A DNA stretch of 57,197 nucleotides from Novosphingobium capsulatum (GCA_015661825.1 DQVI01000182.1:1-57197), one strand, 5' to 3'; numbered from the stretch's first letter, positions 35,101 to 42,921 are shown. The notes: a model not told the origin generated them from the sequence alone. Numbers and translations: made by a program.

Positions 35101-35459
35101 CCGGCAAGGGCAATGCGGTCTTCATCACCATCGAGGACGAGACCGGGATTGCCAATGCCCTGCTCTGGTCGCGCGACATGGAAAAACAGCGCCGCGCGGT
35201 GATGTCGGCAAGGCTGATGGTGATCGAGGGCGAAATCCAGCGCAGCCCGGAAGGGGTGGTCCACCTGATGGCGAGCCGCGTGCTCGACCAAAGCGCCTTG
35301 CTGGCCAGCCTCGACGATCATGCCGGGGAGGGGCGCGGCTCCCAGTCTCCTTGCTCTCAGTCTTCTTGCTCCCAGGCCTCCCGCGCCCAGAGCCCGCCCG
35401 TATTGCGCAAGCATCCGCGCAATGTCCGCATCATCCCCAGATCGCGGGACTTTCACTGA
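32181..35459 (+). CDS. dnaE2: DnaE2, error-prone DNA polymerase III alpha subunit
   Basis: A 1092-residue C-family polymerase. The PHP domain covers roughly residues 1-260 (FAELLAASNYSFLRGASSPAEMV, VGARLVF). The palm contains the catalytic aspartates in PPDIDVDFEHERREEI. The polymerase core and fingers follow (LCQGRGSAANSLVCY, HLSQHVGGFVLTEG, FQVESRAQMAMLP) and a C-terminal OB fold is present. It synthesises across damaged bases under SOS control. The start at 32181 overlaps imuB; the open frame begins at 32022 but upstream sequence is within imuB. Residues about 1052-1072 are an unusual Ser/Gln/Cys repeat before the normal ending PRNVRIIPRSRDFH. Confidence 0.93.
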   Translation: MSVHPPFAELLAASNYSFLRGASSPAEMVARAQQLGMAGIGMADRNTVAGVVRAHVAWREIGGSASGLRLVVGARLVFSPAPHDGHQPPDIVAYPMTRHGWGRLTRLLTLGNRRASKGDCILHLGDLLDHAQDMALIVTGPDRTTLETLGAACPGRVWLAATMLRAGADARRLKAAQALSASLGVPLIATNDALYASPDARPLHDILTCIREGVTIDMAGRRLAANAERHLKPPAEMARLFRACPEAMAATTDLLARIAFTLDDLRYEYPREPVPGGWAAQDWLEHLVHQGARRFFPDGLPERYGTVLAEEFALIGKRGYACYFLTVHDIVRHARSLDPPILCQGRGSAANSLVCYFLGITPVDPVREKLLFSRFLSEERDEPPDIDVDFEHERREEIMQYIYARYGRERAGIAATVIHYRPRSTLREVGKALGLTEDVTTRLSATIWGSGGRDVTESRVAEAGFDIENPQIARLRTLVDRLLGFPRHLSQHVGGFVLTEGRLDELVPIHNAAMPDRTFIEWDKDDIDALGLMKVDVLALGMLTCIRKSFDLMARHGLGNISLESVPREDAATYRMLQRADSIGTFQVESRAQMAMLPRMKPRELYDLVIQVAIVRPGPIQGGMVHPYLRRRNGEEPVRFPRPAPPHDPDELREVLGKTLGVPLFQEQAMKLAIVAARFTPAQADGLRRAMATFRNRGTVDHYREQMVGGMTARGYSEDFAERCFEQIRGFGEYGFPESHAQAFAWLAYVSSWLKCHHPAVFTAALLNSQPMGFYAPAQLVRDARDHGVEVRAIDANASMWDSTLEPRQGSRQPALRLGFSRLEGFRRDWAQAICAARQSGAFGSMEELAGRASLPPAALRKLADGDALGSLGLTRRKALWEARRNPPAQLPLFAAAQAPELAREPDARLPAMTPAEEIVADYQTTRLSLKGHPMQFLRGRLDGEGVTSCADANSAPDGRKLRVAGVVLIRQRPGKGNAVFITIEDETGIANALLWSRDMEKQRRAVMSARLMVIEGEIQRSPEGVVHLMASRVLDQSALLASLDDHAGEGRGSQSPCSQSSCSQASRAQSPPVLRKHPRNVRIIPRSRDFH

Positions 35460-35528
35460 AGCGACCGCGCAAAACAGGTAAGGCGGACGCGGGGCGGGGG
35501 TGGGGGGCGGGCAGGCCCGTCGGGCAGG

Positions 35529-36320
35529 TCAGGACGCGGAAAGGAAGGCGGCGGCGCTGCGCCAGAGCATGTAGAAAGCGACGGCAAAGATGAGGCAGGC
35601 AAAGACCGTGGTGAGGCGCCCGCTCTTGCCCCCCAGCCGCTGGGCAATCCGCGTGCCGCCGATGCTGCCGACGACCCCGCCGACCACGAAGACCAGCGCG
35701 AGCGGCCAGTCGACGAGGCCGGAGAACGCATAGTTGGCCGCCGTGGTGAGGCCAAAGGCGGTGACCGCGACGAGCGAGGTGCCCACCGCCATCAGGATCG
35801 GCATGCCGGTCGAGGCGACCAGCCCCGGCACGATCAGGAAGCCGCCGCCGATCCCGAAGAAGCCCGAGAACACGCCCGAACCAAGGCCATAGGCGACCAC
35901 TTTGGGGGCCTTTTCGCGGTTGCATTCGGCGCCCGGATTGCCCGGATTGCCGCGCCCCTTGAGCATCAGCGCGCCCACCAGCAGCATGACCAGCGCAAAG
36001 AGGAACAGCAGCTTGTTGCCATCGACCATCTTGCCGAAGGTCGACCCCACGAGCGCGCCGATAATGCCTGCGGCGGCATAGATCCCCCCGCAGCGCCATT
36101 TGACGTGCTGGGCGCGGGCATGGCTGACAAGGCCCGCTGCCGCATTGGCGGCCACGGCCAGCGCGCTCGTGCCGATGGCCACATGGGCATTGGGTACGCC
36201 GACCAGATAGACCATGAGCGGCACGGCCAGGATCGAGCCGCCCCCGCCCACCAGCCCGAGCACGAAGCCGACCAGGCCGCCCGAGAGGGCGCCCAGTGCA
36301 TAGTGGAAGGTATCCATCAT
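35529..36320 (-). CDS. TauE/SafE-family sulfite exporter
   Basis: A 263-residue membrane protein with about eight hydrophobic segments and the internal repeat of the TauE/SafE family, FVLGLVGGGGSILAVPLMVYLVG and FFGIGGGFLIVPGLVA. It probably exports sulfite or a similar anion produced by the upstream sulfur enzymes. The ATG at 36320 overlaps the SQR stop by four bases. It is the last gene of the sulfide operon. The frame continues open to 37079, but only as a shadow of the SQR gene. Confidence 0.88.
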   Translation of the reverse strand: MMDTFHYALGALSGGLVGFVLGLVGGGGSILAVPLMVYLVGVPNAHVAIGTSALAVAANAAAGLVSHARAQHVKWRCGGIYAAAGIIGALVGSTFGKMVDGNKLLFLFALVMLLVGALMLKGRGNPGNPGAECNREKAPKVVAYGLGSGVFSGFFGIGGGFLIVPGLVASTGMPILMAVGTSLVAVTAFGLTTAANYAFSGLVDWPLALVFVVGGVVGSIGGTRIAQRLGGKSGRLTTVFACLIFAVAFYMLWRSAAAFLSAS

Positions 36321-37903
36321 GTTGTCTGTCCTGCTGCGATCATTTGGGGTTTGACCATCCATTCGCGGCCCTTGAGCATCCCGTGCCAGTAGACCGGGGG
36401 CAGGATCGTATCCTTGAGCAGCCAGGCCAGGCGCGAGGGGCGGGTACCGTCGATCAGCCAGCGCGGGAACGTGGGCAGCAGCTTGCCGCCATAGCCGAAT
36501 TCGGCCAGCACGATCTTCCCGGCCTCGACCGTCAGCGGGCAACTGCCATAGCCGTTGTACGTGGCGACCGGGGGCTTGCCGTCGAGCGCGGCAAGGGCAT
36601 TGACCGCGACGATGGGAGCCTGCTTGCGAGCGGCGGCGGCGGTCTTGGCGTTGGAGGCCGAGCAACTGTCGCCCAGCGCGAAGATTTCGGGGTAGCGGGG
36701 GTGGCGCAAGGTCGCCTCGTCGACTTCGACGAAGCCCGAGGGCGCGGCCAGCGGGCTGGTGCGGATGAATTCGGGCGCGACCTGGGGCGGCACGACGTGG
36801 ATCATGTCGAACCGTTCGGCCACGCGCCTCGTGCCTTCGCCGTCGCTGCGCTCGAAGATCGCGGTCTGGGCAGGGCCGTCGATCTCGACCAGCTTCGATC
36901 CGAAGGCCAGGTCGATGCCATAGCGTTCGACATAGGCCATCAGCGGGGGCACGTAAGTCGGCACGCCGAACAGCGCGGTGCCGGCGGTGTGGAACTGGAC
37001 GTTGGTGCGCGCGAGCATGCCCATGCGCTCCCAGCGGTGGCACGAGAGATACATCGCCTTTTGCGGGGCGCCCGCGCACTTGATCGGCATGACCGGCTGG
37101 GTGAACAGCGCGCGGCCGCCGGAAAACTGCTGGACCAGCCGGTTGGTATAGGACGCCAGATCGAAGCGGTAGTTGGAGGTGACGCCGTTCTGGCCGAGCG
37201 TTTCGGTCAGGCCGGGGATGGCGCCCCAGTCGAGCGAGATGCCCGGACAGACGATCAGCACCTGATAGCCGATGCGGCGACCGTCGCCGAGCGTGACCTG
37301 CCGTTCCTCGGGATGGAATTCGGCGGCCGATTCCCGGATCCAGCGCGCGCCGCGCGGGATGAGGTCGGCCTGGGCGCGGCGGGTGAAGTCGGGGCCGAAG
37401 ATGCCCGCGCCGACCATGGTCCAGCCCGGCTGGTAGTAATGCATTTCGGACGGGTCGAGGATGGTCAGGCGGATGCCGCGCCGGCGCTTGAGGATGCTGG
37501 CTGCCGTGGCGATGCCCGCGCTGCCGCCGCCCACGATCAGGACGTCGCAGGTGTCCGCCTCGGCCGGGTCATCCAGAAGGCTGGCCATCTGCGCCAGCTT
37601 TTCGGCCCGTGCGCCCGAGCGGCAATAGGCCAGCGTCGGGGCGGGGAGGGTTTCGAGCGCGCTGCGCATGGCGCTGGCATTGGCGTCGGTCAGCGCGCCG
37701 GAAATGGCGGGAATATAGGCGAAGGCCAGGCCCGCGGCCTGCGCTGCGGCGCGTATGTCGTCGGCGCTGGGCTGGTCGGGGCTTTCCTCGTCGGGGCGGT
37801 TGCAGATGATCGACCGATAGCCCGACCGGGCAACCCGGGCGATATCGTCCACTGTCAGCTGGGGGGCAACGGAAAGGCGCGGCGTCAGGGGTTTGATGAC
37901 CAA
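36317..37903 (-). CDS. DUF442 sulfurtransferase-sulfide:quinone oxidoreductase fusion
   Basis: A 528-residue two-domain protein. Residues 1 to about 112 form the DUF442 (Blh-type) phosphatase/rhodanese-like domain with the catalytic loop CRSGARA (C94). Residues 118-528 are a sulfide:quinone oxidoreductase with FAD motif VLIVGGGSAG (121-130), IKCAGAPQKAMYLSC (C276, C288), GYQVLIVCPG and the FAD-binding LGDSCSASNAKTAAA. SQR oxidises H2S and passes electrons to quinone; the fused sulfurtransferase can receive the sulfane sulfur. Similar fusions occur in BigR-controlled operons of other proteobacteria. It is coupled to the TauE gene. Confidence 0.88.
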   Translation of the reverse strand: MVIKPLTPRLSVAPQLTVDDIARVARSGYRSIICNRPDEESPDQPSADDIRAAAQAAGLAFAYIPAISGALTDANASAMRSALETLPAPTLAYCRSGARAEKLAQMASLLDDPAEADTCDVLIVGGGSAGIATAASILKRRRGIRLTILDPSEMHYYQPGWTMVGAGIFGPDFTRRAQADLIPRGARWIRESAAEFHPEERQVTLGDGRRIGYQVLIVCPGISLDWGAIPGLTETLGQNGVTSNYRFDLASYTNRLVQQFSGGRALFTQPVMPIKCAGAPQKAMYLSCHRWERMGMLARTNVQFHTAGTALFGVPTYVPPLMAYVERYGIDLAFGSKLVEIDGPAQTAIFERSDGEGTRRVAERFDMIHVVPPQVAPEFIRTSPLAAPSGFVEVDEATLRHPRYPEIFALGDSCSASNAKTAAAARKQAPIVAVNALAALDGKPPVATYNGYGSCPLTVEAGKIVLAEFGYGGKLLPTFPRWLIDGTRPSRLAWLLKDTILPPVYWHGMLKGREWMVKPQMIAAGQTT

Positions 37904-37937
37904 GGGGGGGCTCCTTTATGGCATCGTGGAATGGGGA

Positions 37938-38408
37938 TCAGCGTGTCGCCATGCGGTGGAGGACCATGCCGCCAAGCATGGCCAGCACGAAGGGAACGGC
38001 AGAGGCCGGGGCGAGCGAGAGGCTGGCGATCGCCGGCCCCGGACACAGGCCGCCAAGGCCCCAGCCGATGCCGAACAGGATCGCGCCGAGCGCCAGCTTG
38101 CCGTCGAGCGTGCGGGTCTCGGGAAGGTGGAAGGCGCTGTCGGCCAGCGGGCGTTCGAGCCGCAGGCGGATGCGCCAGGCCAGTGCCATGGGAAGGATCG
38201 CGCCGCCCATCACGAAGGCCAGCGTCGGGTCCCATGGGCCGAGCAGGTCGAGGAACGCGCGCACGCGGGCCGGATCGGCCATGCCCGAGACGACCAGCCC
38301 GGCGCCGAACAGCGTACCCGACAGCAAAGCGAGGAAAGTGCGCGTGGTATTGCCCATCTGACCGCCCTTCGTGGTATTTTCAGGGGTGCTCATCGCTGGA
38401 TTGCTCAT
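37938..38408 (-). CDS. YeeE/YedE-family sulfur transport protein, second half
   Basis: A 156-residue membrane protein of the YeeE/YedE (thiosulfate/sulfur-transport) group. It has four helices and the family motifs GTLFGAGLVVSGMADPARVRAFLDL and FGIGWGLGGLCPGPAIASL, with the conserved Cys in LCPGP. It starts at the ATG at 38408, overlapping the preceding stop by one base (TGATG). It pairs with the upstream gene, the two together making the full two-part transporter. Confidence 0.86.
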   Translation of the reverse strand: MSNPAMSTPENTTKGGQMGNTTRTFLALLSGTLFGAGLVVSGMADPARVRAFLDLLGPWDPTLAFVMGGAILPMALAWRIRLRLERPLADSAFHLPETRTLDGKLALGAILFGIGWGLGGLCPGPAIASLSLAPASAVPFVLAMLGGMVLHRMATR

Positions 38409-38884
38409 CACAGGGCTCCCGTCAGGCGCAGGACCGCGACCGTGGCAAAGCCGCTGGCCATGAACAGCCCGGTCGCCACCATCGAGCGGCGCGACAGGCG
38501 CGAAAGGCCGCACACGCCATGGCCGCTCGTGCAGCCCGACCCCAGCCGCGTGCCGAACCCGACGATCAGGCCCGCCACGATGAGCGTGGGCGTGGCCGGA
38601 AAGGTCGCGCTCACGCCGCCCGTGATCAGGCTGACGACCAGCGCGCCGAGCGGCAGGCCGAGGATGAAGGCCAGGGCCGTGCTGCGCGGGGCGCCACTTT
38701 GGGCGATACCGGCTGCCCGCGCGGCAAGGCCGCTTACCCCGGCGATCCGGCCCAGCGCGAGCAGCATGATCGCGGCGGCCAGGCCAATCATGATCCCGCC
38801 GGTCAGCCCGGCGCCCGGCTGGGCATGGGGGAAGGCTTTGGTGAAAGCCTGGCCCAGCGCCGTGCAGAAGGCAGGCGCGCTCAC
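38408..38884 (-). CDS. YeeE/YedE-family sulfur transport protein, first half
   Basis: A 158-residue membrane protein. [25 protein letters not shown] and the conserved [26 protein letters not shown], with Cys residues in the pore region, are YeeE/YedE hallmarks. In split systems two such proteins form the channel that moves thiosulfate or a sulfur carrier across the inner membrane. The start overlaps the persulfide dioxygenase stop by four bases, so the two are coupled. Confidence 0.87.
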   Translation of the reverse strand: MSAPAFCTALGQAFTKAFPHAQPGAGLTGGIMIGLAAAIMLLALGRIAGVSGLAARAAGIAQSGAPRSTALAFILGLPLGALVVSLITGGVSATFPATPTLIVAGLIVGFGTRLGSGCTSGHGVCGLSRLSRRSMVATGLFMASGFATVAVLRLTGAL

Positions 38885-39852
38885 AGCTGGTTGACCGGGA
38901 TCTTGAGGTAGACGACGCCGTTGTCCTCGGCGGGCGGGAAATGCCCTGCGCGCATGTTCACCTGCACCGAAGGCAGGATCAGGCGCGGCACGGCCAGCGT
39001 GCGGTCGCGGCCTTCGCGCATGGCGACGAAGGCGTCCTCGTCGATCCCGTCATGGGCATGGACATTGGCGCGGCGCTGGTCGGCCACGGTGGTTTCCCAG
39101 GCGTAGTGGTCGCGCCCTTCGGGCAGGTAGTCGTGGCACATGAACAGCCGGGTTTCGCCCGGCAGTTCGAGGATGCGGCGCAGCGAGCGGAACAGGGTGC
39201 GCGCATCGCCGCCGGGAAAGTCGGCGCGGGCGGTGCCATAGTCGGGCATGAACATGGTGTCGCCGACAAAGACCGCATCGCCGATCACATAGGCCACGCA
39301 GGCCGGTGTGTGGCCGGGAACATGAAGCACCGTGACCGGCAGTTCGCCGATCCGGAAGCTGTCGCCATCGGCCCACAGGTGGTCGAAGTCCGACCCGTCG
39401 CGCGCAAAGCCGGGTTCGGCGTTGAACAGGGTGCCGAAGGTTTTCTGCACTTCGCAGATATGCGCGCCGATGGCGATCTGGCCGCCCAGTTCCCGTTGCA
39501 GGAGGGGGGCTGCCGAGAGGTGGTCGGCATGGGCGTGGGTTTCGAGGTGCCAGTCGACGCTCAGGCCCAGTTCGGCGACGTGGGCCAGAACCGGATCGAC
39601 CGCCTCGCGCGAGGTGCGCCCCGAGGCGGGATCGTAGGAGAGCACGCTGTCGATGATGGCGGCCCGGCGCGTGTGGGGATCGTGGACGACATAGGTGACC
39701 GTGAAGGTCGGCATGTCGAAGAAAGCCTTGATGGCGGGCGTTCCCTGCTGCGCGGCGACGACTTGCGCACGGGCGCTGTCCAGAACCGGGTCTGGAGCCT
39801 GTCCGGGGGAGTGGGGTTGGGCGTCGATCTGCGCGGGGATGGGGTCCGGCAT
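38881..39852 (-). CDS. Persulfide dioxygenase-type metallo-beta-lactamase-fold protein
   Basis: A 323-residue metallo-beta-lactamase-fold enzyme. [15 protein letters not shown] carries the metal-binding HxHxDH signature, and [27 protein letters not shown] the later His and Asp ligands, followed by LFMCHDYLP. Proteins of this type beside SQR and DUF442 are Fe(II) persulfide dioxygenases (Blh/ETHE1-like), which oxidise glutathione persulfide to sulfite. The ATG at 39852 has AAAGGAG. It is the first gene of the minus-strand sulfide operon and is divergent from the peroxiredoxin gene. Confidence 0.87.
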   Translation of the reverse strand: MPDPIPAQIDAQPHSPGQAPDPVLDSARAQVVAAQQGTPAIKAFFDMPTFTVTYVVHDPHTRRAAIIDSVLSYDPASGRTSREAVDPVLAHVAELGLSVDWHLETHAHADHLSAAPLLQRELGGQIAIGAHICEVQKTFGTLFNAEPGFARDGSDFDHLWADGDSFRIGELPVTVLHVPGHTPACVAYVIGDAVFVGDTMFMPDYGTARADFPGGDARTLFRSLRRILELPGETRLFMCHDYLPEGRDHYAWETTVADQRRANVHAHDGIDEDAFVAMREGRDRTLAVPRLILPSVQVNMRAGHFPPAEDNGVVYLKIPVNQL

Positions 39853-39860
39853 GTGAATCT

Positions 39861-39910
39861 CCTTTGATTTCACATTTACAAGAAATCTGTATTTATATAA
39901 TCTGAAACCG
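39861..39910. promoter_or_regulatory. Divergent promoter and likely ArsR/BigR operator of the sulfide locus
   Basis: The gap between divergent genes contains a sharp AT-rich island. TACA-N7-TGTA (39877-39891) forms an imperfect palindrome extending to ATTTACA/TGTATTT, close to a perfect TATAAT (39896-39901) that could be the plus-strand -10. The TTTACA upstream of it is only 15 bp away. BigR-type regulators bind such AT-rich inverted repeats over the promoter of their sulfide operons, so this is the most probable operator. Confidence 0.6.
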
Positions 39911-39987
39911 TCAAGGGTTGGACATGGGGGCTTGCCTCGGACGTGGGGAGCTTGCCATGGGCGCGGCGGGCTTGCAGGGAGCGGGGC

Positions 39988-40638
39988 ATGGATGTTGAAA
40001 TGACCAAAGACGCGGCTTCTTTCAGAAGTGGCCAGATCCGGATCGGCGATCTGGCGCCCGATTTTCAGGCCCGCTCCACGCAAGGGCCGTTCCAGCTTTC
40101 CGCCTTGCGCGGGCAATGGGTGCTCTTTTTCTCGCATCCGGCGGATTTCACCCCGGTATGCAGCACCGAATTTGCCGAACTGGCCCGGCGCCAGGCCGAT
40201 TTCGATGCGCTGGGGTGCAGGCTCGTCGGGCTCTCGGTCGACAGTCTCTATGCCCATTTCGCCTGGGTCCGCGCCTTGCGCGACCTGTTCGGTGTCGAGA
40301 TCACGTTCCCGATCATCGAGGACCCGAGCATGGCAGTGGGCCGGGCCTATGGCATGATCGACGACACGTCGGCCGACAGCATGGCGATGCGCTCGACCTT
40401 CTTCATCGACCCGCGCGGCGTGGTGCGCGCCACGACCAGCTATCCGCACAATGTCGGGCGCTCGGTCGAGGAAATGCTGCGCCTGCTGCGCGCGTTGCAG
40501 CAGGTCGATGACGCCGATGTGCTGACCCCGGAGGGCTGGGCGGCGGGCGGGCGGCTGTTGCTGCCCGCGACGACCACCCCGGAAGGCGCTGCCGACTGGT
40601 TCTGCCGCTTCGAGGACAGCTCCGGAGATCGCCCGTGA
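39988..40638 (+). CDS. Peroxiredoxin (Prx6/1-Cys type)
   Basis: A 216-residue thioredoxin-fold peroxidase. The active site is HPADFTPVCSTEFAEL (peroxidatic C58), with the catalytic Arg in the later SMAMRSTFFIDPRG segment. No resolving Cys is evident in the usual position; another Cys lies near the C-terminus (WFCRFED). It should reduce peroxides or perhaps hydropersulfides. The ATG at 39988 has GGGAGCGG upstream. It overlaps the regulator gene by four bases (GTGA) and is divergent from the persulfide dioxygenase operon, so it probably protects against sulfide-linked oxidants. Confidence 0.86.
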   Translation: MDVEMTKDAASFRSGQIRIGDLAPDFQARSTQGPFQLSALRGQWVLFFSHPADFTPVCSTEFAELARRQADFDALGCRLVGLSVDSLYAHFAWVRALRDLFGVEITFPIIEDPSMAVGRAYGMIDDTSADSMAMRSTFFIDPRGVVRATTSYPHNVGRSVEEMLRLLRALQQVDDADVLTPEGWAAGGRLLLPATTTPEGAADWFCRFEDSSGDRP

Positions 40639-41051
40639 AGGCGCTTTACGAGAACCGCGAGCTTGCCGCTCTCGCTGCCGAGAAGATCAAGATATTCGCC
40701 CAGCCCCAGCGCCTGATGATCCTCTCGTGCCTGTTGCGCGGAGAGCGCAATGTCGGCGACATCGCCGAGGCGACCGGCCTCGTGCAGCCCGCGCTCAGCC
40801 AGCAACTGGGCGAGTTGCGCCGCGCCGAACTCGTGCAGACGCGCAAGGAGGCCAAGCAGGTCTGGTATGCGCTGGCCGACGCCGATGTGGCTTCATGCGT
40901 GCGCACGATCGAGGCGATTTTCGGCGGGATCGGCCAAATTCCGGCGGCTGGCGTTGCGCCGTCCGCGCGCGCGCCGGCTGGCGCCCCGTCCACCGGTGCT
41001 TTTCCCGATGGTCCTCGCAATGGTGTGGCGGCCTTCGCCCGCATCCTGTGA
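40635..41051 (+). CDS. BigR-like ArsR-family transcriptional regulator
   Basis: A 138-residue ArsR/SmtB winged-helix repressor: FAQPQRLMILSCLLRGE, then the recognition region VGDIAEATGLVQPALSQQLGELRRAELVQTR and the wing KEAKQVWYALAD. Cys32 (LSCLL) and Cys88 (VASCVRTIEAIF) are the only cysteines. BigR/SqrR regulators form a disulfide or polysulfide bridge between two cysteines, one in the same helix region and one at the end of helix 5 (IFC), where this protein has Gly (IFG). The rest of the sequence and the gene context still support a sulfide-sensing role. The start is a GTG overlapping the peroxiredoxin stop. The last ~40 residues are Pro/Ala-rich and variable. Confidence 0.84.
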   Translation: MKALYENRELAALAAEKIKIFAQPQRLMILSCLLRGERNVGDIAEATGLVQPALSQQLGELRRAELVQTRKEAKQVWYALADADVASCVRTIEAIFGGIGQIPAAGVAPSARAPAGAPSTGAFPDGPRNGVAAFARIL

Positions 41052-41365
41052 CCCTGCATCCCGGAACAGGGAAGCCTGACCGTATCACGCCTGCTGCTCG
41101 TGCGGGATGGCGCGTCCCGGAGCGGGTGTGCGCGTAGTACCCGGATGGCCTGAAATTATTACGGTTGACATTAAAAGTAATACTTAATACGAATTCCATC
41201 CGTGGAAATCGAGCCTCCAGTCTGGTCCGTTAGCCTTGTCCGTTTCGGCATGAGGCTGCCGAACGCGCTTTTCCATCAACGTGACACGGCGTCGGCAGTG
41301 CGCGCGCCATGGGGCAGGCCGCCGCACGCGACCATCGCATGACCCATCGACGGAGAAATACCGGA
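41052..41365 (+). promoter_or_regulatory. Intergenic region with a sigma-70-like promoter before the ferredoxin gene
   Basis: No gene lies here. A perfect TTGACA (41165-41170) starts a markedly AT-rich stretch. A possible -10, TACGAA (41188-41193), follows after 17 bp but matches only weakly. The AT-rich patch TTAAAAGTAATACTTAA (41171-41187) is partly palindromic. A promoter for the ferredoxin is likely in this interval. Confidence 0.4.
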
Positions 41366-41707
41366 ATGACCGTGAATTTGGAGCAGAACAGGATCAGCAT
41401 TCACGTCACCGACGTCGCGGGGACGACCCGCGAGATCGCGGGTGATATCGGCACGTCCCTCATGGAAATCATCAAGGCCGCCGGGATCGACGATATTCCC
41501 GCGTTTTGCGGTGGCGTGTGCTCGTGCGCGAGCTGCCATGTCGTGATCGCCCCGGATTTTGCCGGTCTGCTGCCCGCCATGTCGGAAGACGAAGCCGATC
41601 TGCTGGACGGTTCGGCCCATCGCGCCGAGGGCTCGCGCCTGTCGTGCCAGGTCAAGGCATCGAGCGAACTGGACGGCCTGTGCCTGACCATCGCGCCTCA
41701 GGAGTGA
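41366..41707 (+). CDS. 2Fe-2S ferredoxin (adrenodoxin/Fdx type)
   Basis: A 113-residue ferredoxin with the adrenodoxin-type cluster pattern: C48, C54 and C57 in AFCGGVCSCASCHVV plus C94 in RLSCQV. LPAMSEDEADLLD is the acidic helix that usually contacts its partner. Two further cysteines (C52, C106) are not typical ligands. Such ferredoxins feed electrons to P450s or other oxygenases, or to Fe-S assembly; no partner gene is adjacent. The ATG at 41366 with CGGAGAAA upstream is preferred over an in-frame ATG at 41309. Confidence 0.87.
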   Translation: MTVNLEQNRISIHVTDVAGTTREIAGDIGTSLMEIIKAAGIDDIPAFCGGVCSCASCHVVIAPDFAGLLPAMSEDEADLLDGSAHRAEGSRLSCQVKASSELDGLCLTIAPQE

Positions 41708-41860
41708 TCAGGCCAGAAATGATCCGGCACGGCTGATCGAAAACGGCGGGAAGGAAGCGCGAACCCGGGAATGCCATGAAGGTTTTCTTTTCCGCCACGC
41801 CGTTCAAGGAGCGACTGTTGTGAAGCAATCCCGTTTACGCCGACTTGTCCGGGGCGCCAA

Positions 41861-42826
41861 ATGAAGCGCGGGGGGCGTGTGAGGGGGCTGACCCTGTCGT
41901 TGCTGCCACTGGCTGCGGCCTGTCTGGCCGGGGAGGGGGCGCAGGCCGCAGGCGGAACGGAGGCCGGAAAACCGGTGTTCGATCCGCCTGCTCGCGTGGC
42001 ATGGCCGGCCTTTGCCCCCTGGATCGACGGGACGGGCGCGAGCGAGCCTGAAACCCAGGTCCAGATGATCGACCCGGACACCGCCGTGATCCGCCAGTCG
42101 GTGCGCACCAATTTCGAGGCGCCGTTTCTCTACCTGCTGTTCGGTCGCGACCGCGCGGTGCTGTTCGATACCGGCGCAGGGGGGCTCAGGGTTCGCCCCA
42201 CGGTCGACCGGCTGATCGCGCAATGGCGCGAACGCCATCAGGGGCGCCCGATCCGGCTTCTGGTCGCCCATACGCATGGGCACGGCGATCATCATGCCGG
42301 AGACGCGGAATTCGCGGATCGGCCCGATACGACGGTTGTCGGGCTCGGGCCGGAGCAGGTCGCGGCGGCGTTCGGCATTGCGCACTGGCCCGAGGGGATC
42401 GGCCATCTCGATCTGGGGGGCAGGGTGCTCGACATCATCCCCACACCGGGTCACGAGCCGGCGCATATCATGGTCTATGATGCCAGAACGCAGCTCCTCT
42501 TGTCGGGGGACATGCTCTATCCGGGGCGCCTCTATATCCCCGCCGGGCACTTCGACGAATTTCGCGCCAGTGCCGACCGGCTGGCGGCCTTTGCCGACAA
42601 GCATCCGATCCGCGCCTTGCTGGGCACGCATATCGAAATGACGCGCACACCCGGGCAGGACTATCCGATGGAGGCTCCCAGCCATCCCGAGGAGCGGGCG
42701 CTGCCGCTTTCTTCTTCGGTTATCAAGGAATTGCAGGGCGCACTTGCCACTGCATCCTCGCCTCCGGCCATCGACCGTCATGCCGATTTCATCATCTATC
42801 CGCTTCCGCCGCGTCCTGCGCGATAA
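41861..42826 (+). CDS. Exported metallo-beta-lactamase-fold hydrolase
   Basis: A 321-residue protein with an N-terminal signal sequence (MKRGGRVRGLTLSLLPLAAA, small residues to AQA near residue 29). The catalytic metal motif is VAHTHGHGDHHAGD, with further ligands in PTPGHEPAHIMVYD, LLSGDMLYPG and the late GTHIEM. It probably hydrolyses an ester or lactone-like substrate in the periplasm. I see no sequence pointing to beta-lactams in particular. The start at 41861 has a weak ribosome binding site. It follows the ferredoxin after 153 nt. Confidence 0.84.
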   Translation: MKRGGRVRGLTLSLLPLAAACLAGEGAQAAGGTEAGKPVFDPPARVAWPAFAPWIDGTGASEPETQVQMIDPDTAVIRQSVRTNFEAPFLYLLFGRDRAVLFDTGAGGLRVRPTVDRLIAQWRERHQGRPIRLLVAHTHGHGDHHAGDAEFADRPDTTVVGLGPEQVAAAFGIAHWPEGIGHLDLGGRVLDIIPTPGHEPAHIMVYDARTQLLLSGDMLYPGRLYIPAGHFDEFRASADRLAAFADKHPIRALLGTHIEMTRTPGQDYPMEAPSHPEERALPLSSSVIKELQGALATASSPPAIDRHADFIIYPLPPRPAR

Positions 42827-42875
42827 GGCAGGACGCAATTGCGGCATGATGGCGTCATGAACCGCTCCGGGGCTT

Positions 42876-42901
42876 GCCCCCCGCCCGATCGGGCGAGGGG
42901 C
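42876..42901. terminator. Bidirectional terminator hairpin between convergent genes
   Basis: A 26-nt near-perfect hairpin (left arm 42876-42888, right arm 42889-42901, one mismatch) centred in the gap between the exported hydrolase and the convergent PhzF gene. There is no U-run on either side, but its position suits a two-way terminator. Confidence 0.55.
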
Positions 42902-42921
42902 TGGCCATCATGGGGGGCCTC

